IMG/VR virus record: IMGVR_UViG_3300017779_004709
Location: 27,361-91,360 of that record
Reading direction: 5' to 3' (one strand)
Origin: a virus
DNA: 64,000 bases
The position numbers and the translations under genes are program-made. The notes beneath the pieces are model-generated. The model was not told the DNA's origin. It ran no database searches and saw nothing but the letters and a program-made list of their open reading frames with translations. Shown one piece after another: positions 15,151 to 24,511 of the stretch (the stretch's first letter is position 1; every line of letters begins with the position of its first letter).

Positions 15151-17152
15151 GTTATCAGAAAATTTTATTAATAAGTACAAAAGAAGAAAAGCTCCCTTTG
15201 GTTTTAACGGATTAGGTGAGTTAGTTTATATGAGAACCTATTCTCGAATCAAAGAGGATGGTAAAAATGAGAGATGGTGGGAAACCGTTCAACGAGTTGT
15301 TGAAGGTACTTACACTATGCAAAAAAATTGGATTGATTCACATCAATTAGGGTGGAATCCGTGGCAAGCTCAAGCGTCCGCACAGGATATGTATGAGCGA
15401 ATATTCACTATGAAATTCTTGCCACCCGGCCGAGGTCTTTGGGCAATGGGAACAGCCGTTACCGAAGAAAAAGGTTTGTACGCCGCCCTAAACAATTGTG
15501 CATTTGTATCAACTAAAACACTAAAAGAAGATTACTCGAAACCATTTTGTTTCCTTATGGATGCAAGTATGTTAGGAGTGGGTGTTGGATTTGATACAAA
15601 GGGTGCTGGAGAAATAGTAGTTAAAGGAGTGGACAAGGATAGAGATGTACAGACATTTGAAATACCTGATACTCGTGAGGGTTGGGTAGAATCTTTAAAA
15701 CTACTATTAGAAGCTTACTTTCATGGTCAAGCGCCAATCGAGTTTGACTATTCAAAAGTCAGACCAGCTGGAGTACCAATCAAAGGTTTTGGTGGAGTTA
15801 GTTCAGGTCCTGAACCATTAGAAGAAGTTCATGTGGATATCAAAGGGGTATTAGAAAAGAATAGTGGAGAACCAATTACCGTAACAACGATTGTAGACAT
15901 AATGAACCTTATTGGTAAATGTGTCGTGGCAGGTAATGTAAGACGAACAGCAGAGATTGTATTTGGTGATCCTTATGATGAGGAATACTTAGATTTAAAG
16001 AATTATAAAGTAAATCCACATCGTGACCAATATGGTTGGACTTCTAATAATTCAATATTCGCAGAACTTGGTATGGATTATACGGAAGCATCTGAAAGAA
16101 TTAATGACAACGGAGAACCAGGATTTGCATGGTTAGAAAACATGAGAAAATATTCTCGTATGAAAAATGGTGGAGATGATAAAGACCATAGAGTTATGGG
16201 TGGTAATCCTTGTTTGGAACAATCATTAGAAAGTTATGAATTATGTTGTTTAGTAGAGACATTTCCAAATAACCACGATTCATTAGAGGACTATCAAAGA
16301 ACACTTAAATATGCTTATCTGTATGCCAAATCAGTAACATTAGGTAAGACACATTGGAGTGATACCAATCGAGTTATGTTGAGAAACAGAAGAATTGGAT
16401 GTAGTGTGAGTGGAGTTGCTCAGTTTATTACTCAACGAGGATTACACGAATTAAAAAATTGGTTAGAGGAAGGATACGACACAATACAAGAATGGGATAA
16501 GATGTATTCTGATTGGTTCGCAATTCCAAAGTCAATTAAAACCACAAGTGTAAAACCAAGTGGAACGGTTTCGTTATTAGCAGGAGCAACACCAGGATTA
16601 CACTATCCTGAATCAAGATTCTATATCAGAAGAATTAGGGTTTCAAAACATTCAGAATTATTAGAACCTATGAAAAAGGCTGGATATAAAGTTGAACCAG
16701 CTTTCGGTTCAGAGGACACAACAATGGTTGTTGAAGTTCCTGTTGATGTGGGAGAAGGAATTAGAACCGTGGGTGAGTTATCCATATGGGAACAATTCAG
16801 TTTAGCTGCATTTATGCAAAGACATTGGGCTGATAATCAAGTTAGTTGTACCGTAACATTCAATCCTGAAACAGAGGGTGAAATGATACCACAAGTATTA
16901 AACTATTTCCAATATCATCTAAAAGGTATAAGTTTATTACCACGACATGAATTGGGTGCATATAAACAAATGCCATATGAGTCGATTGACGAAAAGGAAT
17001 ATAAGAAGCAAGTTAAAAAACTTGGTAAGTTATCTTTTGGGGTTATACATAAAGAAGAAGCCAATATAGAAAAGTTTTGTGATGGTGATTTTTGTGATGT
17101 AGAAATAATACCCACAACAGGAGATAATGACGACCAAGAATATGCAAATTAA
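15119..17152 (+). CDS. nrdJ: Adenosylcobalamin-dependent (class II) ribonucleotide reductase, monomeric RTPR type
   Basis: 677 residues from ATG 15119 (ATG 15137, behind GGGAGA, is possible). Reduces ribonucleoside triphosphates to deoxy forms with vitamin B12 radical chemistry. The key cysteines of the Lactobacillus leichmannii type enzyme can be matched: C127 in NNCAF and C376 in ELCC (reducing pair), C365 in NPCLE with E367 (radical Cys and Glu, same 11-residue spacing to C376), and a C-terminal shuttle pair FCDGDFC with the same C-x4-C spacing. Oxygen-independent, so suited to low-oxygen or variable settings. It needs host-derived B12. Glutamine synthetase follows after 11 bases. Confidence 0.92.
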   Translation: MGEIVKMEKFKLSENFINKYKRRKAPFGFNGLGELVYMRTYSRIKEDGKNERWWETVQRVVEGTYTMQKNWIDSHQLGWNPWQAQASAQDMYERIFTMKFLPPGRGLWAMGTAVTEEKGLYAALNNCAFVSTKTLKEDYSKPFCFLMDASMLGVGVGFDTKGAGEIVVKGVDKDRDVQTFEIPDTREGWVESLKLLLEAYFHGQAPIEFDYSKVRPAGVPIKGFGGVSSGPEPLEEVHVDIKGVLEKNSGEPITVTTIVDIMNLIGKCVVAGNVRRTAEIVFGDPYDEEYLDLKNYKVNPHRDQYGWTSNNSIFAELGMDYTEASERINDNGEPGFAWLENMRKYSRMKNGGDDKDHRVMGGNPCLEQSLESYELCCLVETFPNNHDSLEDYQRTLKYAYLYAKSVTLGKTHWSDTNRVMLRNRRIGCSVSGVAQFITQRGLHELKNWLEEGYDTIQEWDKMYSDWFAIPKSIKTTSVKPSGTVSLLAGATPGLHYPESRFYIRRIRVSKHSELLEPMKKAGYKVEPAFGSEDTTMVVEVPVDVGEGIRTVGELSIWEQFSLAAFMQRHWADNQVSCTVTFNPETEGEMIPQVLNYFQYHLKGISLLPRHELGAYKQMPYESIDEKEYKKQVKKLGKLSFGVIHKEEANIEKFCDGDFCDVEIIPTTGDNDDQEYAN

Positions 17153-17163
17153 GGAGTAAGGTT

Positions 17164-18150
17164 ATGTATAAATTGGAATATCTATGGTTGGATGGATGTA
17201 CACCAACTCAAATTAGGTATAAAACAAAAGTTGTAAAAGAACCATTAAAAGTACCTGAATGGGGATTCGATCCTATTTGGGGATTTGATGGTAGTTCTAC
17301 TGAACAGGCAGATGGTGGTAGTTCTGATTGTCAATTAAAACCAGTAAGGGTTTATCCAAATCCATTAGAAGAAGATAGTTCTATCGTATTGTGTGAAGTC
17401 TATAATGTAGACGATACACCACACAAATCTAATACGAGAAGATTATTAGAAGAAACTATACCTGATGGTATTGATGAATGGGTTGGCTTTGAACAAGAAT
17501 ACACATTATTTAAAAATGATAGACCATTAGGTTGGCCAGGACATGGTGAACCAGCTCCACAAGGAGATTATTATTGTGGTAGAAATATCGGTGAAAATAT
17601 TTCAAGAGAACATTTAAATGCTTGTATCAAAGCTGGTATTAGTATTTGTGGAACAAACGCAGAGGTAATGTTAGGACAATGGGAATATCAGATTGGTGCA
17701 GGTGGTTCAATCAATATGAGTGATGACTTATGGGTTGCTCGTTGGTTATTAGAAAGAATCTGTGAGAAGAATGGAGTTTCAGTATCACTACATCCAAAAC
17801 CAATTGAAGGTGATTGGAATGGTGCAGGATGTCATACCAATTTTTCTACGAAATATATGAGAGATGAAGGTGGATATATAGAAATTATAAATGCCTGTGA
17901 AAAGTTATCAAAAAATCCACAAGAACATATTGATGTGTATGGTCAAGATAATGACAAAAGACTTACAGGAGAACATGAAACTTGTTCTATTGAAGAATTT
18001 CGTTATGGTGTTTCAGATAGAGGAGCATCTATCCGTATTCCGTGGCAGGTGGAAAGGGACGGTAAAGGTTATTTAGAAGATAGACGACCATCTTCAAATT
18101 GTGATCCATATGTGGTTTCACAAAAACTAATTCAAACAATTTGTAGCTAA
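17164..18150 (+). CDS. glnA: Glutamine synthetase, type II
   Basis: 328 residues. Makes glutamine from glutamate, ammonia and ATP. Type II (eukaryote-like) motifs: WGFDGSSTEQADGGSSDC near residue 39, EVMLGQWEYQIG, GAGCHTNFST (ATP site), NDKRLTGEHETCSIEEFRYG and RRPSSNCDPYVV. It is a little shorter than cellular type II enzymes (about 350-370) but has all motifs, so it looks active. AAGGAG precedes it. In a phage this would supply nitrogen for nucleotide synthesis, matching the reductase gene beside it (inference). Confidence 0.92.
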   Translation: MYKLEYLWLDGCTPTQIRYKTKVVKEPLKVPEWGFDPIWGFDGSSTEQADGGSSDCQLKPVRVYPNPLEEDSSIVLCEVYNVDDTPHKSNTRRLLEETIPDGIDEWVGFEQEYTLFKNDRPLGWPGHGEPAPQGDYYCGRNIGENISREHLNACIKAGISICGTNAEVMLGQWEYQIGAGGSINMSDDLWVARWLLERICEKNGVSVSLHPKPIEGDWNGAGCHTNFSTKYMRDEGGYIEIINACEKLSKNPQEHIDVYGQDNDKRLTGEHETCSIEEFRYGVSDRGASIRIPWQVERDGKGYLEDRRPSSNCDPYVVSQKLIQTICS

Positions 18151-18156
18151 AAAGTA

Positions 18157-18186
18157 TTAGGAATTATCAAATATTATTAGTAAGAT
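18157..18186 (+). promoter_or_regulatory. Sigma70-like promoter before DNA polymerase, copy 5
   Basis: -10 TAAGAT at 18181-18186 followed by CAAGTATA, the same block as at 1950 and 2481, but the -35 is degenerate (TTAGGA at 18157-18162, 18-base spacer). Likely weaker than the other copies. Confidence 0.65.
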
Positions 18187-18209
18187 CAAGTATAAATTAA
18201 GAGGTTATA

Positions 18210-20717
18210 TTGTACCAAAACATATATTACGAAAGTCGTAAGAATAAAGTACATATATGGGATGACAAGAGTGGTCATGTAATCGTGCCTTACAAAAGGT
18301 ATGCTTATATAAAAGACGGATACGGAACTCATGTTTCCCTATATGGTGATAGGTTAAAAAAGACATATAAGTGGGATAAATCCGTAGAAGGATTACACGA
18401 AAGTGATATTAATCCTGAAACGAGAACTCTCATTGATATGTATACTAATAGTGATGAACCATCAGTAGGTCATCGTATTATGATAATCGATATAGAGGTA
18501 GAAGTAACCGAAGGTTTCCCAAGTCCACAAAAGGCAGAAAACAAGATTACTTCCATCGCGATTCACGATAGTGAAACCGACCATTATTGGTGTTTTGTTC
18601 TTGATGAACAAGAAAAACTGATACCAGATGAATGGGGTAAAAATGTAACCGTAGAAACTTTCAAAAAAGAGTACGAGTTACTACAAAGGTTTTACGCTAA
18701 ATATTTAGAAATGCGACCAACCATTATAACAGGTTGGAACATAGATGGTTTTGATATTCCCTACCTTTACAATCGTTCAGCTCAGATAGTCGGTAAGAAT
18801 GTTGCAGATTGTCTTTCTCCAATATCCAATGTCTATTGGAATAAATACAGAGAACGATTTATGATAGCAGGTGTGAGTTGCTTAGATTACTTAGCCCTAT
18901 ATAAAAACTTTACATTTAGTTCAAAACCATCATATCGATTGGACGATATCGGTGCCTCAGAGGTTGGAACAAATAAAATTTCATACGAAGGAACACTAAA
19001 TGACCTATACGAGAATCACTTAAATGACTTTGTGAAATATAACATTCACGATGTTAGGATTGTTAAGAAGTTAGATGATAAGTTAGACTTTATTGATGTC
19101 GCTCGAGGGATTTGTCATGTAGGTCATGTTCCATATGAAGATATACAATATGACTCTCGATTTTTGGAAGGGGCTATATTGGTGTACCTGAAAAAACTCG
19201 GAGTTGTAGCTCCAAACAAGACACCACGAGATGATGTGAAGAAAGATGGTAAATTCACAGGAGCTTATGTACAGGACCCACAAAAAGGAAAACACGATTG
19301 GGTTTATGATTTGGATATTACGAGTATGTATCCGTCAATCATTATGAGTTTAAATATATCACCTGAAACTAAGATTGGTAAAATCGAAGGGTGGAGTCCA
19401 AAGGAGTTTATTGCTGGTAGAAATAAAACCTACTCTATTATTATGAATGGTAAGAAAAAAGGACAATTTACCGAAACAGAATTAAAAGATTTCTTTGATA
19501 AGAATCAAGTATCTGTATCTAACAATGGTATCATATACAGAACAGATAAACAAGGATTAATTCCAACTCTATTATCAGAGTGGTTTGATAAACGAAAAGA
19601 GTTTAGAAAACTAGCAAAGAAGTTCGGTGATGCTGGAGATGACGACCAATATGGATACTTCAATAGACGACAACACATTCAGAAGATTGTGTTGAACTCC
19701 ATGTATGGTGTTTTGGGTTTACCTGTATTTAGGTTTTACGATTTGGATAACGCTGAAGCCACCACAAAGACAGGCCAAGAGTTAATTAAATTCACAAAGA
19801 AAATTGGTAATCATTTCTACAATAAAGAGTTGGGAACAGAAAAGGACTATTGTATCTATATTGATACAGATTCAGTTTTCTATTCAGCAGTTCCTTTAAT
19901 TGAACATAGATTTCCAAATCAAGAGTTAAGTGATGTTATGAAAACTCAACGGATTAATGAGATAGCTACAGAAGTACAGAAATATCTAAACGATAGTTAT
20001 CATTACTTCGCCAAGAAGTTCTGTAATCTTGATGTTCATAGATTTGAGATTAAACAAGAAATTGTAGCTAAGGCTGGTTTGTTCATTGTGAAGAAAAGAT
20101 ATGGTATGAAGATTATATCGGATAATGGTGTTCAAGTTAATAAAACTATGGTAAAGGGTTTGGATACGGTTCGTAGTAACTTCGCCCCATTGTTCAGAAA
20201 ACTATTGTCTGATGTGTTGGATGATATTCTGGCAAGTGTTCCAAAGGATAAAATAGATCATAGGATAACAAGATTTAAGAAGAATATGAAATACAACGAA
20301 CTCGATGATATCTCATCACCAACAGGTGTCAAGGGAATATGGAAGTATATGGAAAAGAAGGACAAGGAAAATAGTTCAGTATTTACCACATTCAAAAAAG
20401 GGTGTCCTGTTCATGTAAAAGCAGCAATAGCATATAATGATTTGGTTAGGTATTTTAAACAAGATAAGAAATATCAATTCATCAATAATGGTGATAAGAT
20501 TCGTTGGGTGTATTTGAAGAACAATACATTAGGATTAAATGCAGTTGCTTACAAAGGACACGAGGACCCACCTGAAATAATGGAATTTATAAATAAAAAT
20601 ATTAACCATGATAAGATATATGGACAGGCACTAACCAAAAAGTTACAAATGTTCTATGATTGTTTGGATTGGGGAAAGCCAGTAGATGAAGAACAGAGTA
20701 TCGAAAGGTTTTTTTAG
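18210..20717 (+). CDS. 43: DNA polymerase, family B (T4 gp43 type)
   Basis: 835 residues from a TTG start with AAGAGG five bases upstream. 3'-5' exonuclease motif IMIIDIEVEV near residue 90 and ITGWNIDGFDIPYL; polymerase motif A DLDITSMYPSII near residue 367, motif B KIVLNSMYGVLG, motif C IDTDSVFY near residue 551, and the KKRYGMK motif. Length is slightly below T4 gp43 (898). No intein or intron interrupts it. The rare TTG start and degenerate promoter may keep its level low (inference). Confidence 0.95.
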   Translation: MYQNIYYESRKNKVHIWDDKSGHVIVPYKRYAYIKDGYGTHVSLYGDRLKKTYKWDKSVEGLHESDINPETRTLIDMYTNSDEPSVGHRIMIIDIEVEVTEGFPSPQKAENKITSIAIHDSETDHYWCFVLDEQEKLIPDEWGKNVTVETFKKEYELLQRFYAKYLEMRPTIITGWNIDGFDIPYLYNRSAQIVGKNVADCLSPISNVYWNKYRERFMIAGVSCLDYLALYKNFTFSSKPSYRLDDIGASEVGTNKISYEGTLNDLYENHLNDFVKYNIHDVRIVKKLDDKLDFIDVARGICHVGHVPYEDIQYDSRFLEGAILVYLKKLGVVAPNKTPRDDVKKDGKFTGAYVQDPQKGKHDWVYDLDITSMYPSIIMSLNISPETKIGKIEGWSPKEFIAGRNKTYSIIMNGKKKGQFTETELKDFFDKNQVSVSNNGIIYRTDKQGLIPTLLSEWFDKRKEFRKLAKKFGDAGDDDQYGYFNRRQHIQKIVLNSMYGVLGLPVFRFYDLDNAEATTKTGQELIKFTKKIGNHFYNKELGTEKDYCIYIDTDSVFYSAVPLIEHRFPNQELSDVMKTQRINEIATEVQKYLNDSYHYFAKKFCNLDVHRFEIKQEIVAKAGLFIVKKRYGMKIISDNGVQVNKTMVKGLDTVRSNFAPLFRKLLSDVLDDILASVPKDKIDHRITRFKKNMKYNELDDISSPTGVKGIWKYMEKKDKENSSVFTTFKKGCPVHVKAAIAYNDLVRYFKQDKKYQFINNGDKIRWVYLKNNTLGLNAVAYKGHEDPPEIMEFINKNINHDKIYGQALTKKLQMFYDCLDWGKPVDEEQSIERFF

Positions 20718-21427
20718 TGAACACGGAAGAAATAAAAAAATTAGTAAAAACTCATGTGGATATTACTGATAAAGAATTAGATGATTTAGATAGGGAAACT
20801 AATTTCGAGGGGGTTTTAACTAAAAGAAAACCTAAGACAATTATTACCAAATACAATACCACAGATAATATTAATGAATACGGATATAGGTCAGATTCAT
20901 TTGATGATGATACAGATGGTTTTATGTTTTTGGGATGTTCGCTAACAGCAGGAGTTGGATTAGAGGAACACGAAACATGGCCTTGGATGGTGGGAAAACA
21001 TTTTGATGTGAGGGTTTGGAATCTATCCCAAAATGGTAGGGGAGATGATTTATGTTTTATGAATGCTGTTAGGTGGATTCCAAAATTAAAACCTAAAGTT
21101 GTTAGTGTTCTACTTCCAACAGCAGGTAGATTTCAATTCTTCGACTATGATAACGATAAATTATCTAACGAATTTTATATATACAATTTACCCAAGAAAC
21201 CTAAGTTCCCTTGGCTGTATAATTCTAAGCATTTATATCTATCAGTATTAAAAAATGTCATGGGAATTAAATTGATTTGTGATGAATATAATATACCTTT
21301 TATAGTAGAATCTTCTACTGAAATTTTGGATTGGCCAGATAAAGCAAGAGATGACTCACATCCAGGCCCTAAGTGGCAAAAAATAGTATCTAATTTATAT
21401 ATAGAAAGTATAGAAAGGTTCTTCTAA
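20717..21427 (+). CDS. SGNH-hydrolase-like protein, copy 1
   Basis: 236 residues from GTG 20717, overlapping the polymerase stop by one base. The block GFMFLGCSLTAGVGLEEHETWP (GCS at 73-75) corresponds to the GDS nucleophile block of SGNH/GDSL hydrolases, and DSHPGPKWQ near the end to the DxxH block. The usual Asp before Ser is replaced by Cys. SGNH enzymes act on esters, often acetyl groups on glycans. Three relatives are at 21429, 28929 and 43674. Activity is inferred. Confidence 0.65.
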   Translation: MNTEEIKKLVKTHVDITDKELDDLDRETNFEGVLTKRKPKTIITKYNTTDNINEYGYRSDSFDDDTDGFMFLGCSLTAGVGLEEHETWPWMVGKHFDVRVWNLSQNGRGDDLCFMNAVRWIPKLKPKVVSVLLPTAGRFQFFDYDNDKLSNEFYIYNLPKKPKFPWLYNSKHLYLSVLKNVMGIKLICDEYNIPFIVESSTEILDWPDKARDDSHPGPKWQKIVSNLYIESIERFF

Positions 21428-21428
21428 A

Positions 21429-22223
21429 ATGTTTAAACTTGCCTATTTAAATGGTTGTAGTTTTGTGGATGGATTTAAAGGACTTGATGATTCAATTGTT
21501 AAAACAGAACTTGATATTAAAAAAATTATTAATAATGCTTCACATGGATGTGGTAATGATAAAATCAGAAGGACAACGATAGATTTTCTTTTAAAGAATA
21601 AAAATTTGTGGGAAGATTTATTGGTTGTGATTGGTTGGACTCAATTTACACGATTTGAATTGTGGGATGAGTTTAAAAACAAGAATGGGAAAGAATCATC
21701 AAGTTTTATACAGTTGAATTCTAAATTAGTACACAATAAAAAAAAGAGTACTGATTTTTTAGAACGAATGGATTCATCTCAAGCTTTTCCTTCTCCAGAA
21801 AAGTCACTAATTAGATTTGGTCTGAAAAAAGATATTCATGGTAATGATATGTCAGATAAGTTTTGGAAGTGGTTTATGGTAAGACATTACAATGTTAGAG
21901 ACAGATATGATAAATATTTAGATAACATTTTGTATTTACAGATGTTTTTAAAGACTAATAATATTAAGTATGTGATGTTTGATAGTTTATGGAGTATAAA
22001 CGAAACTAAGTTATCAGATAAGTACAAATTTAAATATAATGAAATAGATTTTGATAGATGGGTGTGGGGTGATGATAAAACGAGTTGGTCAGAATACCTA
22101 ACTGATATAGATCCATCTCATACCGAAACAAGAATCAGTAATACTGATGACCATCCAAACGAAAATGGTCAAAAAATATGGCTTAAAATTATATCTAATA
22201 AGGTAAAAGAATTATATGAATAA
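21429..22223 (+). CDS. SGNH-hydrolase-like protein, copy 2
   Basis: 264 residues. N-terminal LAYLNGCSFVDGF matches the nucleophile block with G-C-S in place of G-D-S; NASHGCGNDKIRR is the second block; LLVVIGWTQFTRFE follows as in the copies at 28929 and 43674; DDHPNENGQKIW holds the C-terminal catalytic His. One base separates it from copy 1, so the two are co-transcribed. The substrate is unknown. Confidence 0.65.
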   Translation: MFKLAYLNGCSFVDGFKGLDDSIVKTELDIKKIINNASHGCGNDKIRRTTIDFLLKNKNLWEDLLVVIGWTQFTRFELWDEFKNKNGKESSSFIQLNSKLVHNKKKSTDFLERMDSSQAFPSPEKSLIRFGLKKDIHGNDMSDKFWKWFMVRHYNVRDRYDKYLDNILYLQMFLKTNNIKYVMFDSLWSINETKLSDKYKFKYNEIDFDRWVWGDDKTSWSEYLTDIDPSHTETRISNTDDHPNENGQKIWLKIISNKVKELYE

Positions 22224-22261
22224 TAATGTCAAAGATTTTTTTGATTTTGAGAAATAAGTTT

Positions 22262-22279
22262 GATATATATGTATATATC
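22262..22279 (+). promoter_or_regulatory. AT-rich inverted repeat before the sliding clamp gene
   Basis: GATATATA and TATATATC are perfect inverted arms with a two-base centre (TG). It lies 26 bases before ATG 22305. A similar TATATATGTATATA stretch lies before the gene at 59286, so it may be a promoter core or protein-binding site. Confidence 0.35.
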
Positions 22280-22304
22280 ATATTAACATAAGGAGAAATG
22301 ATAA

Positions 22305-23024
22305 ATGAATAAATACAAATTAACTCGATTCATTGACAAGTACCATTTAGGTGGTAATGTTAATGCAGTAGTTATCAACAGCAAGAGTGATAAATTATCT
22401 ACTCGATTCATTACTGGTGATAAAGCACTACTCGGAGAATTGAAGATGAATAATTGGACATTCGAGGATTCCGAATTGGGAGTTTATGATACAGAACAAC
22501 TTAGTAGATTACTTGGTGTTTTGGATGATGATGTAACCCTTAATTTGACTCAGGCGGGTGATAAGGCAATCGCCGTTGAGATTTCTGATGCACTATCCAA
22601 AGTCAACTTTATGTTGTCGGATAAATCAGTTATCAATCAACCACCGCCACTAAAACAACTTCCTGAATTTCAGGTAGAGATTAAAGTGGATTCCAATTTC
22701 ATTAATAGATTCATTAGTGGTAAATCTGCATTACCAGATACAGATACCTTTACGGTAATAGCTGATGATGATGGAGTGAAACTTGTAATAGGTTATTCTT
22801 CAATCAACACAAACAGAGTTACAATTCCTGTTGAGACTACAGCAACATCTAAAATAGAAAATGTATCTTTTAACGCAAATCTATTTAAGGATGTTCTTAC
22901 AGCAAATAAAGAATGTGAAAGTGCAACACTATATGTTAGTGAACAAGGGTTATCAAAAATCAACTTCAAGGTTGATGATTATGATGCTACTTACTTTCTT
23001 GTAGCCGTTCAAGACGTTGATTGA
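22305..23024 (+). CDS. 45: Sliding clamp (T4 gp45 type)
   Basis: 239 residues, close to T4 gp45 (228). Forms a trimeric ring that tethers polymerase and, in T4, activates late transcription. Features read: FIDKYHLGGNVNAVVI at the start, WTFEDSELGVYDTEQLSRLLGVL typical of gp45-like clamps, and a C-terminal YDATYFLVAVQDVD. AAGGAG precedes the ATG. In T4 this gene directly neighbours the clamp loader; here that lies 16 kb away. Confidence 0.75.
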   Translation: MNKYKLTRFIDKYHLGGNVNAVVINSKSDKLSTRFITGDKALLGELKMNNWTFEDSELGVYDTEQLSRLLGVLDDDVTLNLTQAGDKAIAVEISDALSKVNFMLSDKSVINQPPPLKQLPEFQVEIKVDSNFINRFISGKSALPDTDTFTVIADDDGVKLVIGYSSINTNRVTIPVETTATSKIENVSFNANLFKDVLTANKECESATLYVSEQGLSKINFKVDDYDATYFLVAVQDVD

Positions 23025-23991
23025 TTTTGACAACTTCCCAACTTTTAGTGAAGAACATTTTAATACTTGGATAAACGAATTAACACCAATAGAGGAACAT
23101 AATGGTTACTTGGTTAAACGAGACGACCTTTTCAATCTTGGTGGTGTTAGTGGTGGAAAAGTTAGACAATGTTCTAAACTTGTCTATGATAATTTAGACC
23201 ATATACTCAACGAGTGTAATGGTGGAATACTTACAGCTGCTGGAATACCATCTCCACAGAGTTGTATAACTTCGGCAGTTGCAAAGTATTTTGGGTTGAA
23301 ATGTTTGGTTACAATACCACATTATCCCGACCATATCAAAGATAGTTATAGAGTAAATGCTTCACTATCTCAAAAGTTTGGTGCCAAAATGTATGGGGTG
23401 GGAAACCCTAATATATCGGGTCCCGAACTTGATGCCAAAAAACTCGTTGGTGAAACAGGTTATTTCCAAATAAAATTTGGAATGAATGGAAAACAAGTGA
23501 TGGAAACCATTGCCCAACAAGTGAAAAATATTCCTGACTGTGTAGAGACTGTCGTGGGAATAGCTGGGAGTGGATTATCTATGCTAGGTGTAGCATTAGG
23601 GTGTAAGTTGTATAACAAAAATGTTAAAGTTATACATCCTGTAGCATTAAGTGGATATGTGTATAAAAATAAGAAAACTTGGTATGATCGTCTCCTTCCC
23701 AAAGACCAATTTGACGGAGAATTTCATGTGGTACAATCTGATTATCCATATCAACACAAACTTAAATTAGATGAATCATTACCGCTTGACCAAACATACG
23801 AAGCTAAGGCTTGGGATTGGATGACCAAAAATCTAAAACCATCTGAAAAGGTGTTGTTTTGGGATGTTGGTATTAAAGAATATGACTTGGATTACATTGA
23901 ACCTATCAAGTGGCACAAATCAGAATATGAAATGATTATCGATAGAGAACTGAGAAGGAAACATGAGCAAGTCAAACACGACTTTTTCTAA
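23017..23991 (+). CDS. PLP-dependent enzyme, ACC deaminase / D-cysteine desulfhydrase-like
   Basis: 324 residues from TTG 23017, overlapping the clamp stop by eight bases. Fold-type II PLP family: YLVKRDDLFNLGGVSGGKVRQ holds the PLP lysine (K48); GGILTAAGIPSPQSCITSAVAKYFGLKC and VVGIAGSGLSMLGVALG (phosphate-binding loop) are typical. Relatives deaminate ACC or release sulfide from D-cysteine; sequence by eye cannot separate these. Rare in phages. It begins cargo island A. Confidence 0.8.
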   Translation: MIDFDNFPTFSEEHFNTWINELTPIEEHNGYLVKRDDLFNLGGVSGGKVRQCSKLVYDNLDHILNECNGGILTAAGIPSPQSCITSAVAKYFGLKCLVTIPHYPDHIKDSYRVNASLSQKFGAKMYGVGNPNISGPELDAKKLVGETGYFQIKFGMNGKQVMETIAQQVKNIPDCVETVVGIAGSGLSMLGVALGCKLYNKNVKVIHPVALSGYVYKNKKTWYDRLLPKDQFDGEFHVVQSDYPYQHKLKLDESLPLDQTYEAKAWDWMTKNLKPSEKVLFWDVGIKEYDLDYIEPIKWHKSEYEMIIDRELRRKHEQVKHDFF

Positions 23992-24511
23992 GGCCTGGTT
24001 AGAAAAGAAAATAATGTGTGGGTTATGTAACTTTGGTTGCTGTAACCACAATTCTTTTCATGTAGAGATTACTGAGGAAGAACAAGAAAAATACAAAAAA
24101 CAATTTGGACTTGATTTAGAATTGGAATGGCCACAAGATGGTTGTTGTGATTTACTAAGTAAGGATGGAACGGGTTGTAGTTTGGGTGATGAACGACCTG
24201 TATTCTGTAAAACATATCCATTAGTGGAGAACAAAACAGGTCGTGTGGTGATTAATAATTGGGCATATTTACATTGTCCAAAGCCTGAGAATTACGAGTT
24301 AGATAGAGAAGTGGATGGTAAGTATCATTACAAGTTGAAAAAGAAACATAAGAACAAACGAGATGAATTGATATTAGATGATAAGATAGAAAATGTAGTT
24401 AAACAAATATGGTTACAATCCAAAGAGGCACTTGTCGAAACATACGGACAAGAGTTTTACGAAAAGATAAAAATAGAAATGAAACAAACAATTAAACACG
24501 GATTCTTTTAA
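23963..24511 (+). CDS. Cysteine-cluster protein (YkgJ/CxxCxxCC-like)
   Basis: 182 residues. The motif CGLCNFGCC near residue 19, DGCCDLLSKDGTGCSLGDERPVFCKTYPL and a later LHCPKPE form the cysteine pattern of the YkgJ family, thought to bind zinc or an iron-sulfur cluster. AAGGAA precedes the ATG, which lies 29 bases inside the PLP gene. The C-terminal third is charged. The biochemical role of the family is not established. Confidence 0.7.
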   Translation: MSKSNTTFSKAWLEKKIMCGLCNFGCCNHNSFHVEITEEEQEKYKKQFGLDLELEWPQDGCCDLLSKDGTGCSLGDERPVFCKTYPLVENKTGRVVINNWAYLHCPKPENYELDREVDGKYHYKLKKKHKNKRDELILDDKIENVVKQIWLQSKEALVETYGQEFYEKIKIEMKQTIKHGFF

